Below are positions 9,580 through 18,742 of a stretch of DNA of 64,000 nt, in pieces. The stretch is from the NCBI GenBank assembly GCA_032615215.1, contig CP128433.1, positions 3,369,501 to 3,433,500 on the forward strand. The letters are read 5' to 3'. The position numbers and the translations under genes were made by a program. This stretch comes from Microbulbifer sp. MKSA007. Lineage in GTDB: Bacteria; Pseudomonadota; Gammaproteobacteria; Pseudomonadales; Cellvibrionaceae. The notes beneath the pieces were generated by a model that searched no databases, was not told the DNA's origin, and saw only the letters and a list, made by a program, of their open reading frames with translations. How positions within the stretch are numbered: position 1 is the stretch's first letter; each line of letters starts with the position of its first letter.

Positions 9580-10436
9580 CCAAAAACCCCCTGGCTGCTG
9601 CCCCAGAGATATCCCGCAACACTTAGCGCAAGCCCCGCTATTAAAAGCCACGTTTTACTTTTAGCCTTTGGCTTATCGACTTCCCCAGGTACCTCCTCGG
9701 ACAAACTGGGTTGCACTGCATAGGGGACTGTATCGGCTTCTCCAGAGATAGAGGTAGAACTGGGCAATTCGAACTCCGGCAAAGCCGGGCGTACAGCCGT
9801 TCGGTTGTTATCGTCAGCTGGGCCGACAATTGAAAAACTTAAAGTGTCGAGTCGAAGCTCATCTCCCCTGCGCACCCGACTCTCACTAACCTTTCTATTA
9901 TTGACAAAAGTCCCATTTGCCGAACCTAAGTCAATAACGAACAGTAAGCCCTCCCTTACTTCGAGACGAGCGTGCCTACGCGAAAGATGAGAAAGCGAAA
10001 AAGTGATATCACACTCATCGGAGCGCCCAATTACCGCACTCTCTTTCACAGGGAACACCTTTCCTGCAATAGCCCGGTGATTGGCTCTTAGCGCCCAGGC
10101 AACACCCTGACTTGAAGCAGCCTTGGGAGGGGCAGACTTGAGCTTAGTTACCTTCGGGTCGATTACCTGGAGTAAACGGCTGCCCACTTTGACCTGATCG
10201 TTTATTTTTAACTGGCACGGTGTACCAGTTGGCTGACCATTAAGCAAGACACGGGCCGCGCCCGACAAATTGTGCAAAGTCAGAACATCGCCATTAACTG
10301 CAATTTTAAGGTGCGACTTCGCTACGGAATCATCGGTAATACACAAGTCACTACTCTGCGCCCGCCCCACAGTTACTCCCGGCGATACCAGCCATACGCT
10401 CTGGCTAAGATCATTGACATCACAAAGTTTGAGCAT
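9576..10436 (-). CDS. Membrane-anchored protein with two FHA domains
   Basis: A 286-residue protein. The first FHA domain (residues about 5-90) is degenerate. The second (about 125-205) has the standard phosphothreonine-binding residues in VIGRSDECD, LSRRHARLE and GSANGTFVN. An acidic linker and one C-terminal membrane helix (TWLLIAGLALSVAGYLWG) follow, so the FHA domains face the cytoplasm. The ATG at 10436 has AGGAG 8 bases ahead; an earlier in-frame ATG lacks a good site. It is divergent from a PP2C phosphatase and close to a Ser/Thr kinase, which are the obvious sources and erasers of its phosphothreonine ligand. Coupled downstream to the glutaredoxin-like gene. Confidence 0.9.
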   Translation of the reverse strand: MLKLCDVNDLSQSVWLVSPGVTVGRAQSSDLCITDDSVAKSHLKIAVNGDVLTLHNLSGAARVLLNGQPTGTPCQLKINDQVKVGSRLLQVIDPKVTKLKSAPPKAASSQGVAWALRANHRAIAGKVFPVKESAVIGRSDECDITFSLSHLSRRHARLEVREGLLFVIDLGSANGTFVNNRKVSESRVRRGDELRLDTLSFSIVGPADDNNRTAVRPALPEFELPSSTSISGEADTVPYAVQPSLSEEVPGEVDKPKAKSKTWLLIAGLALSVAGYLWGSSQGVFG

Positions 10437-10755
10437 CGAAATCGCTCCTAAAGCCAAAATGGCCGTGTGAAATTGGCCAATTATTGAAGACAGTGAGCTT
10501 AACTAATGTTAAAAAGCAGCCGAAACACTCACTTTTATTGATAAAGTTGAGTTTATCATGGGCGATATCATTAGCGTGTGATTCGGTTTGCAGCTTAAAA
10601 TGGCCCAAAGGTCTAGTATTTAACAGATTCAGCGATGACCTACAAAGTGATCGGCAACTTGAATAAGCCGAGAGCACAACAGGGAAGAGGCGTGTGATTA
10701 CCGGAGGGTTATCACCGTTAGAAAGATTAAATAAATTACAGGTAGTTGCACGCCA
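10437..10755. promoter_or_regulatory. Divergent control region between the FHA and PP2C genes
   Basis: A 319-base AT-richer gap between divergent genes; it must hold promoters for both the FHA/glutaredoxin unit and the phosphatase/kinase unit. I see no gene in it and no operator that I can name. Confidence 0.5.
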
Positions 10756-11673
10756 GTGAGTGAAGCCAAAGTACGCGAAGTATCACGGCACAGCGGGATA
10801 GTTCAGCATAGCAAAGACGCTACACGCAGTGCCGGCGCAACCCATACCGGCTATAAGCGTGAACAGAACGAAGATGCCTATTGGGCTGCGGAAGACAAAG
10901 GTATCTGGGTTGTAGCCGATGGCCTTGGCGGTCACCACGCTGGTGAACTCGCGAGTAAAACTGTTGTTGAAGAAATCCAAAAGTCAGCGGAAACTGACAA
11001 GCACTACGAGCGTGCCTTGCAAAAAGCGCACGCCCTTTTACTGGGCGATGAACAAACCACAGCCAATATGGGCTCAACTGCGGTCGTTGTTGCTGAAGAG
11101 GGTGACTACTTTCATATCTACTGGGTTGGAGACAGCCGCGCTTACCTCTGGGCTCCCGAAGGCACAACAGGGAAGCTCACCCAACTAACCAGCGACCACT
11201 CCTACGTACAGATGTTGATGGATTCAGGCGCTATCAACTCCGAAGAAGCAGCAATTCACCCCAACCGGCATGTAATTACCCGATGTATCGGCGGTAGTAC
11301 CAACCCCAAACTCGAAGTGGACCGAGTCTCCTATCGCTGGGCAGCAGGACAGAGACTACTCATCTGCAGTGATGGACTTAGTTCGGAAGTACCAACAAAC
11401 TCAATCAACCAGATATTGACGGAAAACAGTGATACCCACAGAGCAACAGAACTTCTAATCGCTGCAGCATTGGATGCAGGAGGCAAAGATAATGTCACTG
11501 TTCAGGTCATAGATGCCCCATCCACAGCGCAACCTTCTTCTACCGCATCCCTCAACCCAATTAGCGAGCCCACCCTGCCCGGCTCCACACTCAGAAAGTA
11601 TCGCCCCTTCATTCTCCTCTTCACAGTCGCCTTAGCCACCGCAGTTGCCTACGGACTTTCAACTCTGCTTTAA
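10756..11673 (+). CDS. PP2C-type Ser/Thr protein phosphatase with C-terminal membrane helix
   Basis: A 305-residue metal-dependent phosphatase. The metal-binding aspartates are visible in EQNEDAYW, VVADGLGGHHAGE, ICSDGL and GGKDNVTV, and the core motifs GSTAVVV and WVGDSRAYLW are intact. A single C-terminal helix (ILLFTVALATAVAYGL) anchors it in the inner membrane, so the catalytic domain is cytoplasmic. The start is a GTG at 10756 with only a weak AGGT site upstream. The kinase gene follows after 17 bases, so the writer and eraser of phosphorylation are made together. Family role (removing phosphate from Ser/Thr) is established; the substrate here is inferred to be the kinase or the FHA partner. 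Confidence 0.93.
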   Translation: MSEAKVREVSRHSGIVQHSKDATRSAGATHTGYKREQNEDAYWAAEDKGIWVVADGLGGHHAGELASKTVVEEIQKSAETDKHYERALQKAHALLLGDEQTTANMGSTAVVVAEEGDYFHIYWVGDSRAYLWAPEGTTGKLTQLTSDHSYVQMLMDSGAINSEEAAIHPNRHVITRCIGGSTNPKLEVDRVSYRWAAGQRLLICSDGLSSEVPTNSINQILTENSDTHRATELLIAAALDAGGKDNVTVQVIDAPSTAQPSSTASLNPISEPTLPGSTLRKYRPFILLFTVALATAVAYGLSTLL

Positions 11674-11690
11674 GATAGGGAAAGCACTTC

Positions 11691-14080
11691 ATGGAAGTCG
11701 TCAATAGCGGCACCTCTTCACTGCAGATACCGGGCTACCGCATCCTCAAAAAGATCAATCAGGGGGGAATGTCCTCAGTCTACCTGGCTATACAGCGCAG
11801 TGTGGGCCGGCAGGTGGCACTAAAAGTTATGTCGCCAGTACTGAACGCTGATCCAATCTTCAGTGAGCGGTTCCAGCGGGAAGCAAATATCGTTGGGCAG
11901 CTGTCACACCCAAATATCGTCGGTATTCACGATATTGGCCGCTACCGCAGCCTGAACTACATCGCCATGGACTACATGCCAGGGGGCTCGGTTGCAGAGC
12001 GTTTAAGCAAAGGTGGGCTTGAGCCTCTTGAGGCGCTTAATGTTGTGCGCCAGATAGCCATGGCCCTAGACCACTCCCACAGCAAGGGGTATGTACATCG
12101 AGACCTGAAACCAGAGAATATCCTGTTTCGCGAAGACGGATCGGCCGTACTCAGTGATTTTGGGGTTGCCCGGGCTATCGCGAGAACCACCCGTATGACT
12201 AACAGCGGGATGGTTGTGGGAACCCCTCACTATATGAGCCCGGAACAAGCTCGCGGAGCAGCGGTTGACGGTCGTGCCGACCTGTATAGCCTTGGAGTTG
12301 TTTTCTATGAAATGCTCACGGGAGCCGTGCCCTATCAGGCAGACGAAGCCGTCGCCATAGCAATAAAGCACCTCACCGACCCAATTCCGCGACTGCCAGC
12401 CCGCTACGCACTTTATCAGGCTCTACTTGATCACTTCCTGGCCAAAGATCCGGATAAGCGATTTCAACGCGGACTGGATATCGCCGATGCCGCAGATGAT
12501 TTGGTTGCAGCCCTCGCTGGAAAGCCGGCCAATCAAATCAGCCAGCTCAACAATTCAACTTTAAAAACTTCCAGCTTGGCAAAAGCACTTGTACTGACCA
12601 TTTACGGCAGTGTGGCAGACCAACTCGGGAGAGTTGCTTCCAGTTGGAAACGGAAGGAAACGCCCGAGAAGCCAGAGCGTAAGGAGCAGGATACTGTTGT
12701 ACGCCTGCGGCAGTTCCTCGCTGAGCCAACAAAACACAAGCGCTCCTGGCTTATGAGCAGCTTTATCGCTGTTGGCCTTACCTCAACCTGGGGCCTGTAT
12801 AGCATCGTTGATCACAAGGCCGGCTGGCAACTTGGACTACCTATATTGGACGGCGCTGCCGATTTTACAGCTGCCACCCTACTAGGTACCGCGGAGCAGC
12901 CTGCCAATATTGCTCCAAATGCAAATACAGAGCCTGCGCCAACTGGATCAGCAGCAGATACCCTAGATTCACAGATACAAGTTACCCAGCTAAATCTACC
13001 CTCCACGCTCAATGCAGATGAACAACTACCCCTCAGTGGTAATCAGGCACTGATTGCCAAGAGTAATCTTGAGCCCCCAAAAGTACTCACGCCTGAGCCT
13101 GCAGAGCCAAGAGCAGAGAACCAACCCAAGCTGTACAGCCTAACGATTAACACAAAGCCTTCTGATGCCCGTGTGCGGATTATGAACATAGCCCCCGCTA
13201 CCAGCCGGGGCTTGAATTGAGCCCAGGCAAATATGATGTGGAAGTGAGCAAGCGCGGCTTTAGTAAAATTCGCCAGTGGGTCTTGCTGGAAGAACAAAAC
13301 CTCAAAGTGGAGGTCGAGCTGGAACCTGCCTACTTTATCGGCAAGCGATTTCAATCAGAGTTGTCCTCTGGTGGCCTGGGCCCGAAAATGGTCGCCGTGG
13401 GAGCAGGCAGCTTTACCATGGGCAATAACCAGCGGCGATTAGCCAGCCCTGCGCACAGGGTAAATGTAGAGGAGGACTTTGCTATATCCATATACGAGGT
13501 CACCTTTGCCGAGTACGATCGTTTTGCCGAGGCCACCGGAAGCGCCAAACCCAGCGATGCAGGCTGGGGGCGCGGAGATAGGCCGGTTGTTAATGTCTCC
13601 TGGCGGGATGCACAAAAGTACGTAAAGTGGCTATCAAAGGAGTCTGGCAAGCAGTACCGGCTGGCCAGTGAAGCCGAGTGGGAATACGCTGCTCGGGGAG
13701 GCAATTCACACCAATACTGGTGGGCTTCCAGCGACGCCCGAGGAAAAGCCAATTGTCGCAGAGGTTGCTCTAGTGAATTCACAAAGCTGTTCAGCATCAG
13801 TACAGCTCCCGTAGGTCATTATCAGGCGAACCCTTTTGGCCTTTTTGACACTGCAGGGAACGTGGCTGAGTGGGTGGAAGACTGTTACCAAGCTGGCTAC
13901 GACCCCGCAAAAACCACATCAGCACCGGTGAAGATTAGCGGCTGCCAACTTCACACCGTGAGGGGTGGGTCGATGCGTGATAGCTCTAACAAGATATCTT
14001 CTGACTATCGAAAAGGCCTGAATGAAACAGCGCTCACCAAGGATGTTGGGATACGTGTTGTGATGGAACTTGATCAATAA
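11691..14080 (+). CDS. Ser/Thr kinase - PEGA - formylglycine-enzyme-like fusion (frame broken once)
   Basis: A fusion protein of 796 residues once one base is restored. The N-terminal Hanks-type kinase has the glycine loop INQGGMSSVYLA, the ATP lysine in VALKVM (K45), HRDLKPEN near 135 and SDFGVA near 156; all are intact. A membrane helix follows near residue 352 (SSFIAVGLTSTWGLYSIV). Outside the membrane lie a proline/alanine-rich linker, a PEGA domain and a C-terminal SUMF1/FGE-sulfatase domain (MVAVGAGSFTMG to VGIRVVMEL). The frame breaks inside the PEGA domain at a run of five C (13192-13196); a sixth C gives IAPRYQPGLELSPGKYDV, a normal PEGA sequence. Catalysis by the FGE-like domain is not shown and it may only bind ligands. 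Sits between the PP2C and lipoprotein genes. Confidence 0.88.
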
Positions 14081-14105
14081 AACCAAAATATTAGAAGGAA
14101 CTTCA

Positions 14106-14522
14106 GTGCAACGATTACTACTCACCACCTCTTTAATCTTACTTACCGGCTGCAACGGCATAGAGATACGAACAAACGCAGACACATATATGTCTGACAA
14201 GGTTAAATCCGCATTGATTGAAGAGTATTCTTTAGCTGAGGTTCGCCGAAGCAACGGAACATTACTCGGCAGCGTATCAGCCAATAGCTGCCAAGCATTG
14301 CCCTCCGATGCAAAACCCGAGCCGGCAAGCATCAAAAAGTTACTAAAAATCAAAACCCATAATCTAGGTGGGAACGCCATAGTTTTTGAGAATTGCACTA
14401 CACAAAACTCTGCTGGCTGCCTGAAATTTATCGAGTGCGACGGCCTCGCTTATATTGTTCCAAAGCACAACGAACAACAAGAAGCAGATACCCCACCATA
14501 CACCCCCAATCACGCATTTTGA
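14106..14522 (+). CDS. RcsF-like outer-membrane lipoprotein
   Basis: A 138-residue predicted lipoprotein. The GTG at 14106 has AAGGA 6-7 bases ahead; the reading from 14070 overlaps the previous gene and lacks a site. The signal ends in the lipobox LLTGC. The mature part resembles RcsF: the stretch LGGNAIVFENC, then GCLKF and ECDGLAYIV, with cysteines that in RcsF form two disulfides. RcsF senses envelope stress and signals through IgaA to the Rcs phosphorelay. No Rcs genes are visible here, but the gene directly follows the transmembrane kinase, which has an extracytoplasmic sensor-like part. A sensory role with that kinase is my inference. Confidence 0.72.
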   Translation: MQRLLLTTSLILLTGCNGIEIRTNADTYMSDKVKSALIEEYSLAEVRRSNGTLLGSVSANSCQALPSDAKPEPASIKKLLKIKTHNLGGNAIVFENCTTQNSAGCLKFIECDGLAYIVPKHNEQQEADTPPYTPNHAF

Positions 14523-14572
14523 TTTTGCACCGGCAAACCGACTAATTATAGAAGCTATTAGACAGCTCCCAT

Positions 14573-14603
14573 AATATCTGCAGACCTGAGGTCTGCAGAT
14601 ATT
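14573..14603. terminator. 14-bp perfect hairpin between convergent genes
   Basis: The arms AATATCTGCAGACC and GGTCTGCAGATATT enclose three bases. It sits between the 3' ends of the lipoprotein gene (+) and rlmKL (-), the usual place for a bidirectional terminator. No long T-run follows on either strand, so termination strength is uncertain. Confidence 0.65.
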
Positions 14604-14653
14604 ACTTGCTGTGAATACGCTTAAACTAAAGCGCCAAAGCAAGTGTAGTCAGA

Positions 14654-16852
14654 TTATTTTACCCGTAGCTCCCAAACATTGTGAATTTTCGGATTGCGCT
14701 GAAAATCCTTATCCAGAAGGTTCAGCTTCTCTACTGAGTATTCACTGGAAACATCCTCGTCCATCTTAAAGCTGCGCAAGTTGTTGGAAAACACCAAGCG
14801 ACCTTGAGGCGACAACAGGGACATACACTGACGAATCAATTTCCCGTGATCCCTCTGAATATCTAATACCCCGCTCATCTTCGCAGAATTGGAGAAGCTC
14901 GGGGGGTCCATGAATATTAAATCGTAATGGCCTTTCCTGTTCTGTTGAGCAGATTCAAGCCACTGCAAACAATCGGCCTCGACCAACTGATGGCGATAAG
15001 GATCCATGTTATTAGCACGGAAATTTTGTCCCGCCCAGTTTTGATAGGTTCGCGACATATCGACACTAGTGCTCTGCTTGCAACCACCCAGAGCCGCTTG
15101 GACTGTCGCACTGGCGGTATAGCAGAAAAGGTTTAGGAATGTTTTACCGGCAGAAATCTCTCGCAGATATTTGCGCACCGGGCGATGATCCAGGAAAAGC
15201 CCTGTATCCAGGTAGCTCCACAGATCTACCGCCAACTCAGCACCATACTCCCCAACCCAGAGTTCCTTTCTGGATTCCGTCTGCTTCTGGTACTGACTTC
15301 CACTCTTACCTCCGCCCTTGTGGCTGTGGCGACGGCGTTCTTTAATACTGATATTCGCGCGAGGCAATTCGAGCACGGACTGAAGGGCCCTTAACAAATC
15401 GCGCAAGCGCCCCCGAGCTTTCTCTTCCTCGATAGTGGCCGGCGGACGATACTCCTGCAAATGCGCGTACACGGCGCCATCCAGGGTTTTATAGATATCG
15501 ATCGCCGCAGCATACTCAGGCAAGTCCGCATCGTAGAGGCGGTAACAATCCACGCCACTCCTCGCGGCCCATTTACCTGTAGTGCGCAGATTTTTGCGCA
15601 AGCGATTTGCTACCATCTCCGCCTGGGGTGACAACTTCGGCCCAGCAGCTTCACTCGCCGCCGCCCCACTTTGCGCACGAACCTCAAACATCAGCAACTG
15701 ACTGGGGATACTGCCATTGTATAGCTGGTACTGCTTATGAGAGCGTAAACCGGTGCCATAACCCAGTTCCGGATTGCCGGTAAACACACCGACCAACCAG
15801 CCCGGGAACTCCGCCTTTAACTGCCGCCCCAGTTCAAAATAGGTCTCCCGCAGAGCTTCCTGCTCACCCAAGCGCTCACCGTAGGGCGGGTTTGTCAAAA
15901 CCAATCCCGCTTTGACTTCTCTATGGCTCGGTACCCTAAACCCTGCTACTGGGCGGCAACTCACTCGCACCTGGCGCTCCAGACCGGCCCGGGCAATATT
16001 AGCCTCAGCCGCAAACAAGACTTTCGCATCGGCATCGTAACCGCGAATCTCTGGCAGTTCGCGCGCCAGGCCAACGCCTTGACGCTGCAATGCCTCTTCG
16101 CGAAGCTCGTTCCAAATATCGCTTTGATGGTTCAGCCAGCGCTCAAAACCAAAGCTATCCCGCATTAATCCCGGTGCCATATCCGCAGCGATCATCGCCG
16201 CCTCCACCAGAATAGTGCCCGAGCCACACATCGGGTCGAGCAAGGCTCCACCCTGCTCAGCAATCTTTGGCCAGCCGGCTCGCAGCAACAGTGCTGCCGC
16301 AAGGTTCTCTTTCAGTGGGGCTGCACCGATATGGGTTCGGTAGCCACGGCGATGCAAGCTGTCACCGCTTAGATCGATGGCGATATCCAGCTTATCCCGG
16401 TGCAAGCGCAGGGCAACCGTCAAATCTGGATGATGTTTATCAATACTTGGACGGGCTCCCGACTGGCGGCGAAGGCGGTCGACAATGGCATCTTTTGCTT
16501 TTTGAGCACCGAACTGACTATTGCGGATCTCTCGATTGGTCCCAGAGAATTGCATCCACAGCTTGCCCGAGGGGCGAATGTGGAGCTCCCAGGGTTGCTC
16601 GGCAACTGCTTGGTACAGGTCCTCAGCTGTGGCTACATGCACCTGCGCCAAACGCAACATAATGCGGTTTGCCAAGCGACTCCACAGACAGCAGCGGTAA
16701 GCCAACTTCAGGGAGCCGGAAAAATACACTGCCGCCGGCTGCTCCCTTACAGACCCTGCACCCAGGTCGCGTAATTCATTAGCGAGCAGCCCCTCTATTC
16801 CCTTGGGACACGTAGCCGTAAACTCAAATTCTTCGGTTTGTAAATCTGTCAA
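14654..16852 (-). CDS. rlmL: 23S rRNA methyltransferase RlmKL (m2G2445 / m7G2069)
   Basis: A 732-residue bifunctional enzyme. The N-terminal half has a THUMP domain and the RlmL methyltransferase with the SAM motif DPMCGSGTILVEAA and catalytic NPPYGERLG. The C-terminal half is RlmK, with FLNLFCYTASATVQAALGG and MDPPSFSNS. Length and domain order match the fused gammaproteobacterial enzyme. The start is unsettled. The frame opens at a TTG (16852), while a good AGGAG followed by ATG (16865) lies upstream in a different frame. A two-base shortfall in the T-run between them would join the two. Monocistronic; convergent with the lipoprotein gene. Confidence 0.95.
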   Translation of the reverse strand: MTDLQTEEFEFTATCPKGIEGLLANELRDLGAGSVREQPAAVYFSGSLKLAYRCCLWSRLANRIMLRLAQVHVATAEDLYQAVAEQPWELHIRPSGKLWMQFSGTNREIRNSQFGAQKAKDAIVDRLRRQSGARPSIDKHHPDLTVALRLHRDKLDIAIDLSGDSLHRRGYRTHIGAAPLKENLAAALLLRAGWPKIAEQGGALLDPMCGSGTILVEAAMIAADMAPGLMRDSFGFERWLNHQSDIWNELREEALQRQGVGLARELPEIRGYDADAKVLFAAEANIARAGLERQVRVSCRPVAGFRVPSHREVKAGLVLTNPPYGERLGEQEALRETYFELGRQLKAEFPGWLVGVFTGNPELGYGTGLRSHKQYQLYNGSIPSQLLMFEVRAQSGAAASEAAGPKLSPQAEMVANRLRKNLRTTGKWAARSGVDCYRLYDADLPEYAAAIDIYKTLDGAVYAHLQEYRPPATIEEEKARGRLRDLLRALQSVLELPRANISIKERRRHSHKGGGKSGSQYQKQTESRKELWVGEYGAELAVDLWSYLDTGLFLDHRPVRKYLREISAGKTFLNLFCYTASATVQAALGGCKQSTSVDMSRTYQNWAGQNFRANNMDPYRHQLVEADCLQWLESAQQNRKGHYDLIFMDPPSFSNSAKMSGVLDIQRDHGKLIRQCMSLLSPQGRLVFSNNLRSFKMDEDVSSEYSVEKLNLLDKDFQRNPKIHNVWELRVK

Positions 16853-17285
16853 AATACTTACTCATTAAGCTCCTCCTGTGGAGGAAGTTTTGTGCGCCAA
16901 TAATGACCGCCCACTTAAAGCTGCCGGCAACGTCTGCGCCGCCAGTACGCACAAATAAAACCTGGGGCAAAACCTTTACCGCCCCCAACTAAGGAAATTG
17001 AGCATTATCGCCATGCCCAAAAGAGGACGATTATCCCATTTTGTGGCAGAAGAGAATACGCCCTGCCGTTAATTACTACCTGCCCCATAAGTCATACTGT
17101 CATCTAGAGATGTTTTCCGATTCCCACGTATCCACTTTACTCTTACTAATAAGGTGGATTGGGTCGGTCCGTTCAAAGGCTTATTTCCTTCACTAAAATT
17201 CATTGAGAGACACCCCAAAATAGAGCCGTTTGCGAACCTGCCGACAAACTGTCCACAGACCGACAAAGTAGAGGTGCCGTATACG
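16853..17285. promoter_or_regulatory. Divergent region upstream of rlmKL and rmf
   Basis: A 433-base gap that must carry the promoters of rlmKL (-) and rmf (+). Expression of rmf is growth-phase controlled in relatives, but I cannot point to a named operator here. A short CCTCC/GGAGG hairpin lies next to the rlmKL start. No gene seen. Confidence 0.45.
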
Positions 17286-17537
17286 ATGAAACGCCAAAAA
17301 CGAAATCACGCCGACAGGGCATTTTACAAGGGCTATTTGGCAGCCCTGAACAACAAGTCTATGGATAGCTGCCCATTTGTCGAAGAGGATCCTCATCAGG
17401 AGTGGATCAATGGTTGGCGTGAGGGGCGGGAAGATTACTGGAATGGCTTCGACAGAGTGACCAAGGCCCAAAAACTGGAGATTTATGGCGCCGTTTCTAC
17501 CGACATCCAATACCCTGACGGGTGGAGCACCATTTAG
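17286..17537 (+). CDS. rmf: Ribosome modulation factor
   Basis: Encodes 83 residues starting MKRQKRNHADRAFYKGY, the hallmark N-terminus of RMF, with the following conserved CPF and WINGWREGRED. RMF binds the 30S subunit and dimerises ribosomes to inactive 100S particles in stationary phase. The ATG at 17286 is set by this homology and by a GAGGTG site about 10 bases upstream; an open frame extends further 5' but is not expected to be translated. The protein is longer than E. coli RMF (55 residues) because of a C-terminal extension of about 25 residues. A strong terminator follows 10 bases after the stop. Confidence 0.93.
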   Translation: MKRQKRNHADRAFYKGYLAALNNKSMDSCPFVEEDPHQEWINGWREGREDYWNGFDRVTKAQKLEIYGAVSTDIQYPDGWSTI

Positions 17538-17546
17538 AGATGGCGA

Positions 17547-17575
17547 GGGGGCTTATCGTCAAAAGCCCCCATTTT
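17547..17575 (+). terminator. Rho-independent terminator of rmf
   Basis: GGGGGCTT pairs with AAGCCCCC around an 8-base loop and is followed by ATTTT on the plus strand. It also lies just past the 3' end of the convergent pyrD gene. Confidence 0.88.
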
Positions 17576-17600
17576 CCTAGCAGTCAGCAACTGATACAGC

Positions 17601-18638
17601 TTACCCTTGCTCTGTTCGGCGACGCTCCAAAGCAATTGCCTCTGCCGCCTCACGAATCAATTCAGGCCCCCGATAGATAAAACCGGTGTACATCTGTACG
17701 GCAGTCGCCCCAGCACGAATTTTTTCAGCCGCACTGTCACCATCAAAAATACCGCCAACCCCGATAATCGGGATCTGCTTGCTCAACTCTTTCGATAACA
17801 GCTCGATGACCTTGGTGGATTGCGCTCTCAGGGGTTTTCCGCTCAAACCGCCCTCTTCGCTACCATGGGGCAGCTTGGCGACTGAAGACTTATCGATCGT
17901 CGTATTGGTAGCGATCACCCCATCGATATCGTACTCACACAGCGCCTCGGCTATCTGCGCCACCGCATCGCCTTCCATATCCGGGGCAATCTTGACGGCA
18001 ACAGGGACGTAGCGATCACTCTTTTGAGCCAGCTCCATCTGCTTGTCCTTGATGCTGCCCAGCAAGCGATTGAGACTGTCACCAAACTGGAGGTCACGTA
18101 GCCCTTTGGTATTGGGAGAAGAAACGTTGGCAGTGATGTAGTCGGCGTAGCGGTACACCTTCTCCATACACAGGCAGTAGTCATCGGCGGCCTTTTTCAC
18201 TGGAGTATCAAAGTTCTTACCCACATTGATCCCCAAAACACCGCTATAACGGCGCTTTTTCACTCTTTCAATCAGGTAGTCAACACCGAGGTTGTTAAAA
18301 CCCATACGGTTAATAATCGCATCGGCCTCTTCCACCCTAAACAGCCTTGGCAGCGGATTGCCGGGTTGGGGGCGCGGTGTCACGGTGCCCACTTCAACAA
18401 ACCCGAATCCCAGGGCTCCGAAACCATTAAAGGCCTGCGCATTCTTATCCAGACCAGCGGCCAAACCAACCGGGTTGGGTAGGGTGAGCCCCATCAACTC
18501 GACCGGATCATCCGGGACCGACTTTTTGTACAGGGACATCAAACCGAGGCGCTCTGCAGCGCCAATGGCATCAATCGACAAATGGTGGGCCCGCTCAGGG
18601 TCAAGCGCAAACAGGGCTTTACGCAGTGTTGAATACAT
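17601..18638 (-). CDS. pyrD: Dihydroorotate dehydrogenase (quinone), class 2
   Basis: A 345-residue FMN enzyme that oxidises dihydroorotate to orotate and passes electrons to ubiquinone, the fourth step of pyrimidine synthesis. The N-terminal helix extension (YSTLRKALFALDPERAHH) that binds the membrane and quinone marks class 2. Visible motifs are NPVGLAAGLDKN, FGFVEVGTVTPRPQPGNP, NRMGFNNLG, the catalytic serine region ANVSSPNTKGLR and the FMN phosphate site GVGGIFDG. Length is normal. GGAAAGG precedes the ATG. Confidence 0.97.
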   Translation of the reverse strand: MYSTLRKALFALDPERAHHLSIDAIGAAERLGLMSLYKKSVPDDPVELMGLTLPNPVGLAAGLDKNAQAFNGFGALGFGFVEVGTVTPRPQPGNPLPRLFRVEEADAIINRMGFNNLGVDYLIERVKKRRYSGVLGINVGKNFDTPVKKAADDYCLCMEKVYRYADYITANVSSPNTKGLRDLQFGDSLNRLLGSIKDKQMELAQKSDRYVPVAVKIAPDMEGDAVAQIAEALCEYDIDGVIATNTTIDKSSVAKLPHGSEEGGLSGKPLRAQSTKVIELLSKELSKQIPIIGVGGIFDGDSAAEKIRAGATAVQMYTGFIYRGPELIREAAEAIALERRRTEQG

Positions 18639-18707
18639 ACCTTTCCTTACGTGGGGAGGCGAACCCTTCAGAAAAACGAAGGGCTCTATCTTGTGATGAC
18701 GATACTA

Positions 18708-18730
18708 CAGGGGCCTTTGAGCGGCCCCTG
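18708..18730. terminator. GC-rich hairpin after the glutamate dehydrogenase gene
   Basis: CAGGGGCC pairs with GGCCCCTG around a 7-base loop, 12 bases past the stop of the minus-strand gene at 18743. No T-run follows on the minus strand, so it may be a weak terminator or a 3' stabiliser. Confidence 0.6.
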
Positions 18731-18742
18731 GGCTCTATTCCG

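Noticed and set aside
17154..17285. N-terminal extension of RMF
   Set aside because: The open frame continues upstream, but the conserved RMF start MKRQKR and the ribosome site place initiation at 17286.
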